In this document: piece by piece, positions 1 to 8,980 of the stretch
Layout: each line of letters opens with the position of its first letter
How positions within the stretch are numbered: the stretch's first letter is position 1
Assembly: GCF_036226605.1 (NCBI RefSeq)
Contig: NZ_CP109000.1
Location: 310,001 to 374,000, forward strand
DNA: 64,000 nt
Direction: 5' to 3'
Source: Streptomyces sp. NBC_00704
Lineage (GTDB): Bacteria > Actinomycetota > Actinomycetes > Streptomycetales > Streptomycetaceae
Program-made: the position numbers and the translations under genes
The notes under the pieces: generated by a model
The model's database searches: none
What the model saw: only the letters and a program-made list of their open reading frames with translations
Told to the model about the DNA's origin: nothing

Positions 1-960
1 GGCCACCACACCGCGAAAGGGGCCGGTCCGGCGGAGGAGGCCGTCAGCTCGATGGTGCGGGCCGAGGCGCTGTCGTGGCGTGACGGTCCGGGCGACCAGG
101 CGCGGGCACAGGAGTCCGCCGCGCGCGCCCTCGCCGTGGCCGGCGCCTCGCCGACCGCGTGGGCGGTCACCGTCCGCTGCTTCCACGCCGAGTGGGTGCA
201 GCGCACCGGCGACCCGGCGCGCTCCCGCTGGCTGCTGCTGGACGCGGCGGGCGGCGCCGGGCTGCCCCGGCTCACCGTCTGGCGCAAGCCCCGCTGGTGC
301 GACGCCCTGGCGCAGGCGTCGCTCGCGGTGGGCGACCGGGCGGCTGTCGGAGAGTGGGCCGAGCTGGCCGAGCAGTGCCTCGAACAGCTCCCGTCGCCCG
401 GCCGCCGGGGGTTCGCCCTGCGCGCCCGGATGCGCGCCCACGCGGCGGCCGGGCGGACGGGGCAGGCGCTGGAGCGGGCGCTGGAGGCGGCCTCCGACTT
501 CTCGCTCGGCGGCGAGCGCGTCGAGGCCTGCGTCACTCTGCTCGCGGCGGCCGAGCTGTCCCTGGACGCGGATCGCACCGACGGAGTCGCCGCATGGCTG
601 GACGGCGCCGGGGTCCTCGCCGACCAGTGCGGCTCGGCGCGGCTGCGGGGCGAGGTCATCCGGTGGCGGGCCCGGCTCGCCGCGTGCGCCGACGCGGCGG
701 ACGCACCGCGTGTGCTGCCCGCGCTGTCGGCCCTGACCGCCCGCGAACGGGAGATCGCGAGTCTCGTGAGCACCGGCATGACCAACATCCGGATCGCCGA
801 GAGCCTCTTCCTCAGCGTGCGGACGGTGGAGACCCACCTCGGGCAGGTGTATCGCAAGCTCGGCGTGTCGAACCGCACCAGCCTCGCCCGCATGCTGATG
901 AACGGCGCCGCCCCCGGCGGCGGGCCGGTCCCGGAGTCCCGGACGCGGCACGGCCGTTGA
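1..960 (+). CDS. LuxR-family (LAL-like) transcriptional regulator, C-terminal part
   Basis: The reading frame is open from the first base, so the gene starts upstream and only about 319 codons are seen. The first 230 residues are Ala/Arg/Glu-rich helical repeats resembling the TPR-like region of large ATP-binding LuxR regulators. The last 65 residues form a LuxR/GerE helix-turn-helix: LTAREREI, then SVRTVETHLGQVYRKLGV. The family's usual P-loop would lie upstream of the window. It is expected to be a DNA-binding activator. Its target cannot be told from the sequence, although it runs convergently toward the GH31 gene. Family confidence is high; the subfamily is inferred from the long helical portion. 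Confidence 0.85.
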   Translation, partial: GHHTAKGAGPAEEAVSSMVRAEALSWRDGPGDQARAQESAARALAVAGASPTAWAVTVRCFHAEWVQRTGDPARSRWLLLDAAGGAGLPRLTVWRKPRWCDALAQASLAVGDRAAVGEWAELAEQCLEQLPSPGRRGFALRARMRAHAAAGRTGQALERALEAASDFSLGGERVEACVTLLAAAELSLDADRTDGVAAWLDGAGVLADQCGSARLRGEVIRWRARLAACADAADAPRVLPALSALTAREREIASLVSTGMTNIRIAESLFLSVRTVETHLGQVYRKLGVSNRTSLARMLMNGAAPGGGPVPESRTRHGR

Positions 961-1074
961 GCGGTACCAGGGCGCTGCCCGCCGTCGACCGTCGCGGGGC
1001 GTGAGGGCCGGGAGACGGGGAGAGACGGGGGGAGCGGCCCCGCGTCCCCTGCGTGCGCAGCCGACGGCCGGGCG

Positions 1075-3405
1075 TCAGGACGGTCTCCCGTGCGGGGCTG
1101 TGGCAGCGCCGGGCAGTGCCTCGCAGGGGAACTCCGCCGTCCCGGTCCCCGCGGCCGCGAGGTGCAGGGCGCCGTCCGGGCCGCCGAGACGCAGTCGCCA
1201 AGGGTGCGGGCTGTCGGTCGTCACCCGGATCAGGTCACCGTCGCGGCGCACCTGGAAGCGGGCCGTCTCCCCCGGCCCGTCCGGCCGGGGGATCACGAGC
1301 GTGCGCCGGGCGCCGTCGGCGAAGGCGTGTACGCGCAGTTCGACGTCCTCGGCCCAGGCGGAGACCGGACGCCGGTCGTCGGCGGCCAGCGCGATCACCG
1401 AGTCGGGGCGGGCCAGCAGCGGCAGCGTGTGGAAGTCGTGCCGCTCGCGCACCCAGGCCGGGCCGGTGACGCGGGCGCCGGTCAGGACGTTCGTCCACAC
1501 GCCCTCGGGCACGTGGTACTCGACCGTGCCGTCGTCGGTGAAGACGGGGGCGACGAGCAGGTCGTCGCCGAGCATGTACTGCCGGTCGAGCAGGGCGGCG
1601 GTGGGGTCGTCGGGGAACTCCAGCAGCATGGCGCGCATGACCGGGACGCCGGTGGCGTGCGCCTGCTGCGCGGCGCGCTGGAGGTAGGGGGCGAGGCGGT
1701 GCTTGAGCCGGGTGAACTCACGGGTGACGTCGACGGCTTCCTCGCCGTAGTCCCAGGGGACGCGGTACGACGAGCTGCCGTGCAGACGGCTGTGCGAGGA
1801 GAGCAGGCCGAACTGCGTCCAGCGCTTGAAGACGGTCGGGGTGGGAGTGCCCTCGAAGCCGCCGATGTCGTGGCTCCAGAAGCCGAAGCCGGACAGGCCG
1901 AGGGAGAGGCCGCCGCGCAGCGACTCGGCCATGGCGCCGAAGTGCGAGTCGCAGTCGCCGCCCCAGTGCACGGGGTACTGCTGGCCGCCCGCGGTGGCGG
2001 AGCGGGCGAAGAGCAGCGCCTCGCCCTCGCCGCGCTCCTCGCGCAGCAGTTCGAAAACCGCCTGGTTGTAGAGGTGGGTGTAGTAGTTGTGCATCCGTTG
2101 CGGGTCGGAGCCGTCGTGCCAGACGACGTCGGTGGGGACGCGCTCGCCGAAGTCGGTCTTGAAGCAGTCGACGCCCTGCGCGAGCAGGGCCCGCAGCTTG
2201 CCGGTGTACCAGGCGCGTGCGGCGGGGTCGGTGAAGTCGACCAGGGCCATGCCGGGCTGCCACATGTCCCACTGCCACACGCTGCCGTCCGGCCGGCGCA
2301 CGAGGTGGCCCGCGCGCCGGCCCTCCTCGAACAGCGGCGACTTCTGGGCGATGTAGGGGTTGATCCAGACGGAGACCCTGAGACCGCGTTCCTTGAGCCG
2401 GGCCACCATGCCCGCCGGGTCGGGGAAGGTGCCGGGGTCCCAGTCGAAGTCGCACCACTGGTGGCCGCGCATCCAGAAGCAGTCGAAGTGGAAGACGCTC
2501 AGCGGGATGCCGCGCTCGGCCATGCCGTCGACGAAGCCGTTCACGGTGGCCTCGTCGTAGTCGGTGGTGAAGGACGTGGTCAGCCACAGGCCGAGCGCCC
2601 AGGCCGGCGGCAGGGCCGGGCGGCCGGTGAGCGCGGTGTAGCGCTCCAGGATCTCCTTGGGGCTCGGGCCGTGGACGACGAAGTACTCCAGCGACTGGTC
2701 CTCCACGCTGAACTGGACCTCGCCGACCGCCTCCGAGCCGACTTCGTAGCTCACCCGTCCCGGGTGGTTGACGAAGACGCCGTAGCCGCGGTTCGTCAGG
2801 TGGAAGGGGACGTTCTTGTAGGCCTGTTCGCTGCTCGTCCCGCCGTCGGCCTGCCAGACGTCCACGCTCTGGCCGTTCCTGACGAAGGGGGTGAACCGCT
2901 CGCCCAGGCCGTACACCGACTCGCCGACGCCCAGGGAGAGCCGGCCGACCATGTGGTGGCGGCCGTCGGCGTCGGTGACGAACCCGGTGCCCCGCTCGCC
3001 CGAGGAGGTCAGCACCCTGCCGTCCGCGACGAATTCCAGCCGCCACGGCTGCGAGGAGTCGACGCGCAGGGTCAGTTCACCGGAGGTCAGCTCCAGCAGC
3101 GGCCCGTCGCGGCGGACCTTGCCGACGCCCTCGTCGGCGAACCGGGACCCGGACAGCGCGAACTCGGGTCCCCGGCGCACGGAGCCGGCGTGGTGGGTGG
3201 CGCGCACCCCGATGACGCCCTCGGCCGGAGACCAGCACTCCACGGTCAGCAGCGGGCTGTTGAGCGTGCCCCCGCGGCCGGTGATGCGCCGGACCGGGGC
3301 GTACAGGGTCAGGCGGTCCGTGCCCACGTGCGCGTCCGCCACCTCGGCGGCGAAGCCCGGCGTGCGGCCCGGGCGCATCAGCCAGCGGCCGTCCGTGAAC
3401 TTCAT
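1075..3405 (-). CDS. yicI: GH31 alpha-xylosidase, YicI-like
   Basis: This 776-residue protein has the length of E. coli YicI (772) and is collinear with it. The nucleophile motif KTDFGER places Asp418, and the acid/base motif WGGDC places Asp484, each offset by two from YicI Asp416 and Asp482. The stretch GLSGFGFWSHDIGGFE is also typical. It should release alpha-1,6-linked xylose from xyloglucan-type oligosaccharides in the cytoplasm, as there is no signal peptide. The ATG at 3405 is chosen because a GGGGGAG ribosome site precedes it. A longer frame begins at 3459 but its extra residues look like leader sequence. It is divergent from a GH43 gene across a spacer carrying two LacI-type operators, so both are probably substrate-induced. 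Confidence 0.93.
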   Translation of the reverse strand: MKFTDGRWLMRPGRTPGFAAEVADAHVGTDRLTLYAPVRRITGRGGTLNSPLLTVECWSPAEGVIGVRATHHAGSVRRGPEFALSGSRFADEGVGKVRRDGPLLELTSGELTLRVDSSQPWRLEFVADGRVLTSSGERGTGFVTDADGRHHMVGRLSLGVGESVYGLGERFTPFVRNGQSVDVWQADGGTSSEQAYKNVPFHLTNRGYGVFVNHPGRVSYEVGSEAVGEVQFSVEDQSLEYFVVHGPSPKEILERYTALTGRPALPPAWALGLWLTTSFTTDYDEATVNGFVDGMAERGIPLSVFHFDCFWMRGHQWCDFDWDPGTFPDPAGMVARLKERGLRVSVWINPYIAQKSPLFEEGRRAGHLVRRPDGSVWQWDMWQPGMALVDFTDPAARAWYTGKLRALLAQGVDCFKTDFGERVPTDVVWHDGSDPQRMHNYYTHLYNQAVFELLREERGEGEALLFARSATAGGQQYPVHWGGDCDSHFGAMAESLRGGLSLGLSGFGFWSHDIGGFEGTPTPTVFKRWTQFGLLSSHSRLHGSSSYRVPWDYGEEAVDVTREFTRLKHRLAPYLQRAAQQAHATGVPVMRAMLLEFPDDPTAALLDRQYMLGDDLLVAPVFTDDGTVEYHVPEGVWTNVLTGARVTGPAWVRERHDFHTLPLLARPDSVIALAADDRRPVSAWAEDVELRVHAFADGARRTLVIPRPDGPGETARFQVRRDGDLIRVTTDSPHPWRLRLGGPDGALHLAAAGTGTAEFPCEALPGAATAPHGRPS

Positions 3406-3585
3406 CGGGCGGGCTCCCCCGTTCGCACACGGCGCGCGGTGAGCGGCCTCCGGCGCCAAAGGCGCGTGTCCGCGCGGGTGCGGGCCGGCCTCGTGCGGTG
3501 GTCGGCGAGCCGCGCACGCGGACCGGCGGCGGACGGGGACGGAAGGGCCACGAGGCTCACCCCTAACCGGGAGGATGCGAAGGTG

Positions 3586-3599
3586 TTGAAGCGCTTCGA
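3586..3599. promoter_or_regulatory. LacI-family-type operator, copy 1
   Basis: The site TTGAAGCGCTTCGA is a near-perfect palindrome around the core GAAGCGCTTC, with the central CG typical of LacI-family operators. It lies about 180 bp upstream of the GH31 start in the divergent spacer. The 14-mer TGAAGCGCTTCGAC recurs exactly at 3708-3721. No LacI regulator is encoded within the window. Confidence 0.7.
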
Positions 3600-3707
3600 C
3601 GCTCCCATCGGCCGAGCGGGCCTGTCAATGACCAGGCCGGAGGGAAGTTCCGCTTTCCGCGCCCTCTTGTCTCCTCAGAGACCTGTCATTAGCGTGGGGC
3701 GGCCAGG

Positions 3708-3721
3708 TGAAGCGCTTCGAC
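3708..3721. promoter_or_regulatory. LacI-family-type operator, copy 2
   Basis: Second exact copy of TGAAGCGCTTCGAC, with palindrome centre 121 bp from copy 1 and about 140 bp upstream of the GH43 start. Two copies in one divergent spacer suggest that each promoter has its own operator, possibly bridged by a tetramer or looping. The rest of the 448-bp spacer (3406-3853) holds no credible gene. Confidence 0.7.
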
Positions 3722-3853
3722 ATGACGGGGAGAACCACCGTCCGGACCCGCCACCGGCAGCCGACCGCCGCCCCCGGTGACGTCGGCGGGACGCCGGGCC
3801 GGCACCCGGCCACCGCACGTGACGCAACCGCACGAGACGAAGGAATCGCCCGC

Positions 3854-5377
3854 GTGTCAGACGAGTCGCAGACGGCCGCCGCCGTTCGCCCCGCCACGTT
3901 CGCCAACCCGGTGATCCCCGGATTCCACCCCGACCCCAGCGTGTGCCGCGTGGGCGACGACTACTACGTCGTCTGCTCCAGCTTCGAGTACTTCCCCGGC
4001 ATCCCCGTGTTCCACAGCCGCGACCTGATCCACTGGACGCAGATCGGCAACGCCCTCGACCGGCCGGACCAGCTGCGGCTGACCGCCGACGCGCCGTCCT
4101 CCGGCGGCATCTACGCCCCCACCCTGCGCCACCACGACGGCCGCTTCTGGCTGATCGTCACCCAGGTGTCCGACGGCGGCAACATGCTGTTCACCGCCTC
4201 CGACCCCGCCGGGCCCTGGTCCGACCCGGTCCGGCTGCCCGGCGTCCACGGCATCGACCCGGACCTCGCCTGGGACGAGGACGGCGCCTGCTGGTGCACC
4301 GTCGCCGGGGTGTCCCAGGTGCGCATCGACCCGTACACCGGCGAGACGCTCGGCACGCCGCGCCGGCTCTGGTCGGGCGCGCCCGACGCCAAGGCCCCGG
4401 AGGCGCCGCACCTGTACCGGATCGGCGACTACTGGTACCTGCTCATCGCCGAGGGCGGCACCGAGCGCTGCCACGGTGTGTCCGTCGCCCGCGGGCGCAC
4501 GCCGGGCGGCCCGTTCGAGCCGTGTCCGGCCAACCCGATCCTCACGCACCGCGGCACCGACCACCCCGTCCAGAACACCGGTCACGCGGACCTGGTCCAG
4601 GGGCCCGACGGCTCCTGGTGGATGGTGGTGCTCGGCGTGCGGCCGCGCGGCGGGACACCGGGCTGGCACGTGCTGGGCCGCGAGACCTTCCTCGCGCCCG
4701 TCGCCTGGGCGGACGGCTGGCCGGTCGTCGCCGGGGTGGGGTCCGAACTGCCCGCGCCGCCCTGGCCGTTGGTCCCCGGGCCCGTCGAACCCGTCCGGGA
4801 CGACTTCGACGGGAGCGGACTGCGGCCGCAGTGGATCTCGCTGCGCGACCGCCCGGCCGAGCATTGCACCACCGAGGAGCGGCCGGGCTGGCTCACCCTG
4901 CGCGCCCGGGGCGCCTCCCTGGACGACCCGGACGTCGTGTTCGTCGGCCGCCGCCAGCAGCATCTCGCCTGCCTGGCGCGCACCCGCGTCGACCCGGCAC
5001 AGGGGCGCGGCGGCCTCGCGGTCCGTCTGGACGAGCGCCACCACTACGAAATCGAGGCCCGCGACGGGGAGGTGCGCGTGCTCAGCCGCGTGGGACCGCT
5101 GCGCACCGTCGCGGCCTCCCGGTCCGTGCCCGCCGGGCCCGTGACCCTGGCCGTGCGCGTCACCGGCGCGCCGCAGGAGGACTCCCGCAGCGGGCCCGAC
5201 GTCCTCACGCTGGGCGTCGAGGATCCGCGGGGCACGTTCACCGCGCTCGCCGCCCTCGACGGCCGCTACCTGTCGACCGAGGTGGCCGGCGGCTTCACCG
5301 GCCGGGTCATCGGCCTGTACGCCGCGTCCGGCGACGTCCACTTCGACTGGTTCGACTACGAGCCGCTCCCCGCCTGA
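3854..5377 (+). CDS. GH43 family beta-xylosidase / arabinofuranosidase-like glycosidase
   Basis: The protein has 507 residues from the GTG at 3854, which follows a GAAGGA ribosome site. Residues 15-315 form a five-bladed propeller of GH43 type: the general base is Asp27 in GFHPDPSV, the pKa modulator Asp135 in GIDPDLAW, and the catalytic acid Glu183 in APEAPHLY. Residues 330-505 form the beta-sandwich often found at the C-terminus of GH43 xylosidases. No signal peptide is present, so it should act on imported xylo-oligosaccharides. Divergence from the GH31 gene with shared operators suggests one hemicellulose regulon. Beta-xylosidase is the best guess, but arabinofuranosidase activity cannot be excluded. 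Confidence 0.9.
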   Translation: MSDESQTAAAVRPATFANPVIPGFHPDPSVCRVGDDYYVVCSSFEYFPGIPVFHSRDLIHWTQIGNALDRPDQLRLTADAPSSGGIYAPTLRHHDGRFWLIVTQVSDGGNMLFTASDPAGPWSDPVRLPGVHGIDPDLAWDEDGACWCTVAGVSQVRIDPYTGETLGTPRRLWSGAPDAKAPEAPHLYRIGDYWYLLIAEGGTERCHGVSVARGRTPGGPFEPCPANPILTHRGTDHPVQNTGHADLVQGPDGSWWMVVLGVRPRGGTPGWHVLGRETFLAPVAWADGWPVVAGVGSELPAPPWPLVPGPVEPVRDDFDGSGLRPQWISLRDRPAEHCTTEERPGWLTLRARGASLDDPDVVFVGRRQQHLACLARTRVDPAQGRGGLAVRLDERHHYEIEARDGEVRVLSRVGPLRTVAASRSVPAGPVTLAVRVTGAPQEDSRSGPDVLTLGVEDPRGTFTALAALDGRYLSTEVAGGFTGRVIGLYAASGDVHFDWFDYEPLPA

Positions 5378-5644
5378 ACCGCACGCGGCGCACGGCCGCC
5401 GCGACGCCGCCCGACGCCGCAGCCGCCGCAGTCGCCGTCCGAAGACGCGCGTCGCCGGCCGGGGGTCGGCGGCGCACCGCGCCAGGGGTTCACCCCGCGG
5501 ACACCGTCCGGCAACCCCCTTCGGGCCCGCTGGATCAGACCACGCGGTCACATCTTGATCTCCCTCGACACAGCCGGCGACAGGAGGGGGTTACCGGCGG
5601 TACGTTCCCGCTGGCCCTCCCCCACTTCACAGGAGCTCCCCTTC

Positions 5645-6991
5645 ATGCGCCGTCTTCTCACCTGTCTCGCGGCGGCGGCCGCGGCCTGCACCGGATTCCT
5701 CACGACCGCCTCTCCCGCCGTCGCGGCGGACCCGGCCGCAGGGTCCTTCAGCACCCTCACCTACAACGTCGCGGGCCTGCCCGAGATCATCTCCAGCGCC
5801 TCGACGCCCCGCGACACCAGCACCACGGCCATCGGCCGGCGCATCGCCCCCTACGACATCGTGCACGTCGAGGAGGACTTCAACTACCACTCCTACCTCT
5901 ACGCCGGCGACACCGCACACCCCTACCGCACACCCACCAGCGGCGGCGCGGGCATCGGCAGCGGACTCAACACCCTGTCCAAACTCCCTTACGACGCCGA
6001 CGACTTCGAGCGCGTCCGCTGGAACTCCTGCCAGGTCGACTCCGGCGACTGCCTCACCCCCAAGGGGTTCACCTTCCTGCGCCACCGCCTCGCCGAAGGC
6101 GTCTACGTCGACTTCTACAACCTGCACACCAACGCCGGCACCAACCCCGGCGACCTCGCCTCGCGCGCCGACAACCTCAACCAGCTCACCGCCTTCATCA
6201 CGACCCACTCCGCGGGCAACGCCGTCGTCGTCATGGGCGACACCAACACCCGCTACACCCGCAGCGGCGACACCATCGCCGAGTTCGCCGCCGCCAACCG
6301 CCTCACCGACGCCTGGGTCCAGCTCGTGCGCGGCGGCACCCCGCCCGCGAAGGGCTCCGACGCCCTCGTCTGCGACCAGAGCGGGCCCACCGTCCCCGAC
6401 ACCTGCGAAGTCGTCGACAAGATCCTCTACCGCGGCAGCGCGGCGCTCTCCCTGCGGGCCACCGCCTACGCCAACAAGCACGCCGAGTTCCTCACCGACA
6501 CCGGGCTCATGCTCTCCGACCACGACCCGGTCAGCGCCGGCTTCACCTGGACCCGCAACCCCGCCTACCGGCTCAGCGACCAGTTCGGCGGCCCCCACGG
6601 CGACTACTTCACGGACATCGACGCCGTCCCCGCGGGCGCGGCCCCGGTCAGCCTCTCGCTGCGCAGCGGGACCCGCGTCGACGGCGTCGGCGTGACGCTC
6701 GGCAACGGCCGGGTCCTCAGCCACGGCGGCACCGGCGGGACGGTGTCCACGCTGACGCTCGGCAGCGGGGAGTACGTCACCTCCGCCCAGCTCTGCCAGG
6801 GCCAGAAGAGCGGCCTGACCCGGATCTTCTACGCGAAGTTCACCACGAGCCTCGGGCGGAGCCTGGCCGGCGGCACCGCCACCTCCGACTGCGTGACCCG
6901 CACCGCGCCCGCGGGCTGGCAGCTCGCCGGATTCCACGGCCGCGCCGCCGACGAGCTGGACAAGGTCGGCTTCCTCTACACCGAGCGCTGA
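5645..6991 (+). CDS. Secreted endonuclease/exonuclease/phosphatase-fold protein with jacalin-like C-terminal domain
   Basis: 448 residues from the ATG at 5645, preceded by AGGAG. The N-terminus (MRRLLTCLAAAAAACTG, cleavage near AVAADP) is a Sec signal peptide. Residues 35-310 carry DNase I-like motifs: TYNVAGLPE, the metal-binding VEED, NLHTNAG, VVMGDTNTRY and the terminal SDHDPVS. About 130 C-terminal residues, with GDYFTDID and LSLRSGTRVDGVGV, resemble a jacalin-type lectin module that may bind sugars. The enzyme may be a sphingomyelinase-like phosphodiesterase or a nuclease; the sequence does not decide. It stands alone, with a hairpin terminator downstream. The 267-bp spacer upstream holds no gene. 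Confidence 0.85.
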   Translation: MRRLLTCLAAAAAACTGFLTTASPAVAADPAAGSFSTLTYNVAGLPEIISSASTPRDTSTTAIGRRIAPYDIVHVEEDFNYHSYLYAGDTAHPYRTPTSGGAGIGSGLNTLSKLPYDADDFERVRWNSCQVDSGDCLTPKGFTFLRHRLAEGVYVDFYNLHTNAGTNPGDLASRADNLNQLTAFITTHSAGNAVVVMGDTNTRYTRSGDTIAEFAAANRLTDAWVQLVRGGTPPAKGSDALVCDQSGPTVPDTCEVVDKILYRGSAALSLRATAYANKHAEFLTDTGLMLSDHDPVSAGFTWTRNPAYRLSDQFGGPHGDYFTDIDAVPAGAAPVSLSLRSGTRVDGVGVTLGNGRVLSHGGTGGTVSTLTLGSGEYVTSAQLCQGQKSGLTRIFYAKFTTSLGRSLAGGTATSDCVTRTAPAGWQLAGFHGRAADELDKVGFLYTER

Positions 6992-7016
6992 CCCCGAAGC
7001 TCCCCCGCCGGAAAGC

Positions 7017-7044
7017 GCGGCGACGGCCCGAGGACCGTCGCCGC
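7017..7044. terminator. Bidirectional hairpin between convergent genes
   Basis: GCGGCGACGG and CCGTCGCCGC form a perfect 10-bp stem with an 8-nt loop, located between the convergent phosphatase-fold gene and terD. There is no T-run, as usual for high-GC actinomycetes. Confidence 0.7.
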
Positions 7045-7097
7045 ACCGGGGCCCGGACGCTTCGGGGTGAGACGCTCCGGGGCGGGGCGCTCCCCGG

Positions 7098-7673
7098 TCA
7101 GACGTTGACGCCGAAGTCCGCGGCGATGCCCGCGAGGCCGGAGGCGTAGCCCTGGCCGACGGCGCGGAACTTCCACTCGGCGCCGTTGCGGTACAGCTCG
7201 CCGAACACCATGGCCGTCTCGGTCGACGCGTCCTCGGACAGGTCGTAGCGGGCGATCTCGGCTCCGCCGGCCTGGTTGACGACCCGGATGAAGGCGTTGC
7301 GGACCTGGCCGAAGCTCTGGCCCCGGCTCTCGGCGTCGTGGATGGACACCGGGAAGACGATCTTGTCGACCTCGGCGGGCACGGCCGCGAGGTTCACCTT
7401 GACCGACTCGTCGTCGCCCTCGCCCTCGCCGGTCAGGTTGTCGCCGGTGTGCTCGACCGAACCGTCGGGGCTGGTCAGGTTGTTGTAGAAGACGAAGTGC
7501 CGGTCGGACAGGACCTTGCCGGACGCGTCCAGCAGCAGGGCGGAGGCGTCCAGGTCGTAGTCGGTGCCCGTCGTGGTGCGCACGTCCCAGCCGAGGCCGA
7601 CGAGGACCGCCGTCAGGCCCGGCGCCTCCTTGTTGAGCGAGACGTTGCCGCCCTTGGAAAGGGAAACTCCCAC
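7098..7673 (-). CDS. terD: TerD-family calcium-binding stress protein
   Basis: 191 residues from the GTG at 7673, with AAGGAG upstream. It is collinear with TerD proteins from the N-terminal [12 protein letters not shown] to the C-terminal FRAVGQGY. The acidic motif [12 protein letters not shown] and the EGEGDDE stretch match the known Ca2+-binding positions. TerD proteins are cytoplasmic and linked to tellurite resistance, phage resistance and, in Streptomyces, development. Here it is a single gene, not a ter operon, and Streptomyces normally carry many paralogues, so tellurite resistance should not be assumed. Confidence 0.95.
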   Translation of the reverse strand: MGVSLSKGGNVSLNKEAPGLTAVLVGLGWDVRTTTGTDYDLDASALLLDASGKVLSDRHFVFYNNLTSPDGSVEHTGDNLTGEGEGDDESVKVNLAAVPAEVDKIVFPVSIHDAESRGQSFGQVRNAFIRVVNQAGGAEIARYDLSEDASTETAMVFGELYRNGAEWKFRAVGQGYASGLAGIAADFGVNV

Positions 7674-7829
7674 GGTGAACTCCTTCGTCGCTGCGACAGG
7701 TCCGGACCGTCACGGCCCGCACCTGAAATCTACATCACTGTAGAAATCGATGAACGGCCGTCCGGGGCAGGCCGGTTGTCCCGACCGGACCGCCGCCCTC
7801 GCCGTCCACCCGGCCCAGCGCACGACGAA

Positions 7830-7865
7830 CCCCGCCGGCCGACGGTCGGTCCGTCGGCGGCGGGG
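7830..7865 (-). terminator. Terminator of the sigma factor gene
   Basis: A 15-bp GC stem with one bulged base (CCCCGCCGGCCGACGG, loop TCGGT, then CCGTCGGCGGCGGGG) lies about 75 bp after the stop codon of the SigB-type gene and before the terD promoter region. The 266-bp spacer 7674-7939 contains no gene. Confidence 0.7.
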
Positions 7866-7939
7866 TGAGGGCGGTCGTCCGGTGTGCGGAAGTCCTCGGA
7901 GCGGGCGCCGCGCGGGGGAGCGCGTGGCGCCGCGGTCCG

Positions 7940-8782
7940 TCACTGGGTGGTGAGCATTCCTTCCCGCAGGCGGGTCAGCATGCGGGTGATCAGACGGGAG
8001 ACGTGCATCTGGGAGACGCCCAGACGCTCGCCGATCTCCTTCTGGGTCAGCTCCTCCACGAAGCGCCAGTGGATGATCTGGCGGTCCCGGTCGTCGAGTT
8101 CGGCGATCATGGGCGCGAGGGCGTGGAAGTCCTCGACCAGGCCGAGAGCGGCGTCCTCGTCGCCGATGAAGTCCGCGAGCGCGGCCTCGCCGTCCTCGTT
8201 GCCGCTGATCGCGGCGTCCAGCGAGGCGGACCGGTAGCCGTTGGAGGCGAGCTGCGCGTCGACGACCTCCTCCTCGGGCAGGCTCATCAGCTCGGAGAGT
8301 TCCCGGGTGGTGGGCGTCCGGCCCAGGCGGCTGCGCAGTTCCTCGTTGGCGCGGGCCAGCTGGACGCGCGCCTCCTGGAGTCGCCGCGGCACGTGCACGG
8401 CCCAGGAGGTGTCGCGGAAGAAGCGCTTGATCTCGCCCACGATGTACGGCACCGCGAAGGAGGTGAACTCGACCTCGCGGGTGAGCTCGAACCGGTCGAT
8501 CGCCTTGATCAGCCCGATCATGCCGACCTGGACGATGTCCTCCATCTCCTCCGGTCCGCGGCTGCGGAACCGGCCGGCCGCGTAGCGGACGAGGGACATG
8601 TTCATCTCGATCAGCGTGTTACGGGCGTACTGGTACTCGGGGGTCCCCTCCTCCAGCACCGTGAGCTGGTCGAAGAACACCTTCGACAACTCCCGCGCGT
8701 CCTTCGGCGCCACCTTGGACGGGTCCGCGATCTCCGGAACCTCCACGGTCCGCCCGGCAGTCGCCGCGGTCGTCGTCAACAT
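7940..8782 (-). CDS. SigB/SigF-family RNA polymerase sigma factor
   Basis: 280 residues from the ATG at 8782 behind GGGAGGGG; the frame continues upstream but without a better start. Region 2 is seen as NTLIEMNMSLVRYAAGRFRS and the segment ending in SWAVHVPRRLQE. Region 3 follows (RTPTTRELSEL), and region 4 is QKEIGERLGVSQMHVSRLI. This layout with the RRLQE signature is that of the SpoIIAC/SigB/SigF group, of which Streptomyces has about nine paralogues controlling osmotic, oxidative and developmental stress. Such factors are held by RsbW-like kinases; a kinase, an antagonist and a phosphatase of this kind lie 9 kb away. The exact paralogue (B, F, G and so on) cannot be assigned. Confidence 0.93.
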   Translation of the reverse strand: MLTTTAATAGRTVEVPEIADPSKVAPKDARELSKVFFDQLTVLEEGTPEYQYARNTLIEMNMSLVRYAAGRFRSRGPEEMEDIVQVGMIGLIKAIDRFELTREVEFTSFAVPYIVGEIKRFFRDTSWAVHVPRRLQEARVQLARANEELRSRLGRTPTTRELSELMSLPEEEVVDAQLASNGYRSASLDAAISGNEDGEAALADFIGDEDAALGLVEDFHALAPMIAELDDRDRQIIHWRFVEELTQKEIGERLGVSQMHVSRLITRMLTRLREGMLTTQ

Positions 8783-8843
8783 GATGTGCCCCTCCCTGTC
8801 GCTCAGCTCGTGCTCGCCGGTCCCTGCTCCGGCAAGGACGCGC

Positions 8844-8868
8844 GTACCCCGGCTCCCGGCGGGCATGC
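8844..8868 (-). promoter_or_regulatory. Possible SigB-type autoregulatory promoter
   Basis: Read on the minus strand: GCAT, 15 nt, then GGGTAC, 62 bp upstream of the sigma factor start. It fits the loose Streptomyces SigB consensus GNNT-N14-16-GGGTAC. Autoregulation is common in this family, but the motif is short and could be chance. Confidence 0.35.
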
Positions 8869-8980
8869 CTGCTTCTTGCCCGCCTTTTTTCCGGGACCGG
8901 GCCAGGCGGCCTCCGGTCCCCTCCCTCCTCAGCCGTTCCGCTCCCCCGGCCCTCCGTGCCACGGCCCTCCGGTGCTCTCG

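Noticed and set aside
3943..7149. Very long open frame of more than 1000 codons across the GH43 and phosphatase-fold genes
   Set aside because: It is an out-of-frame shadow with Arg/Pro/His-rich sequence, while the real genes in the other frame have family motifs, ribosome sites and correct lengths.
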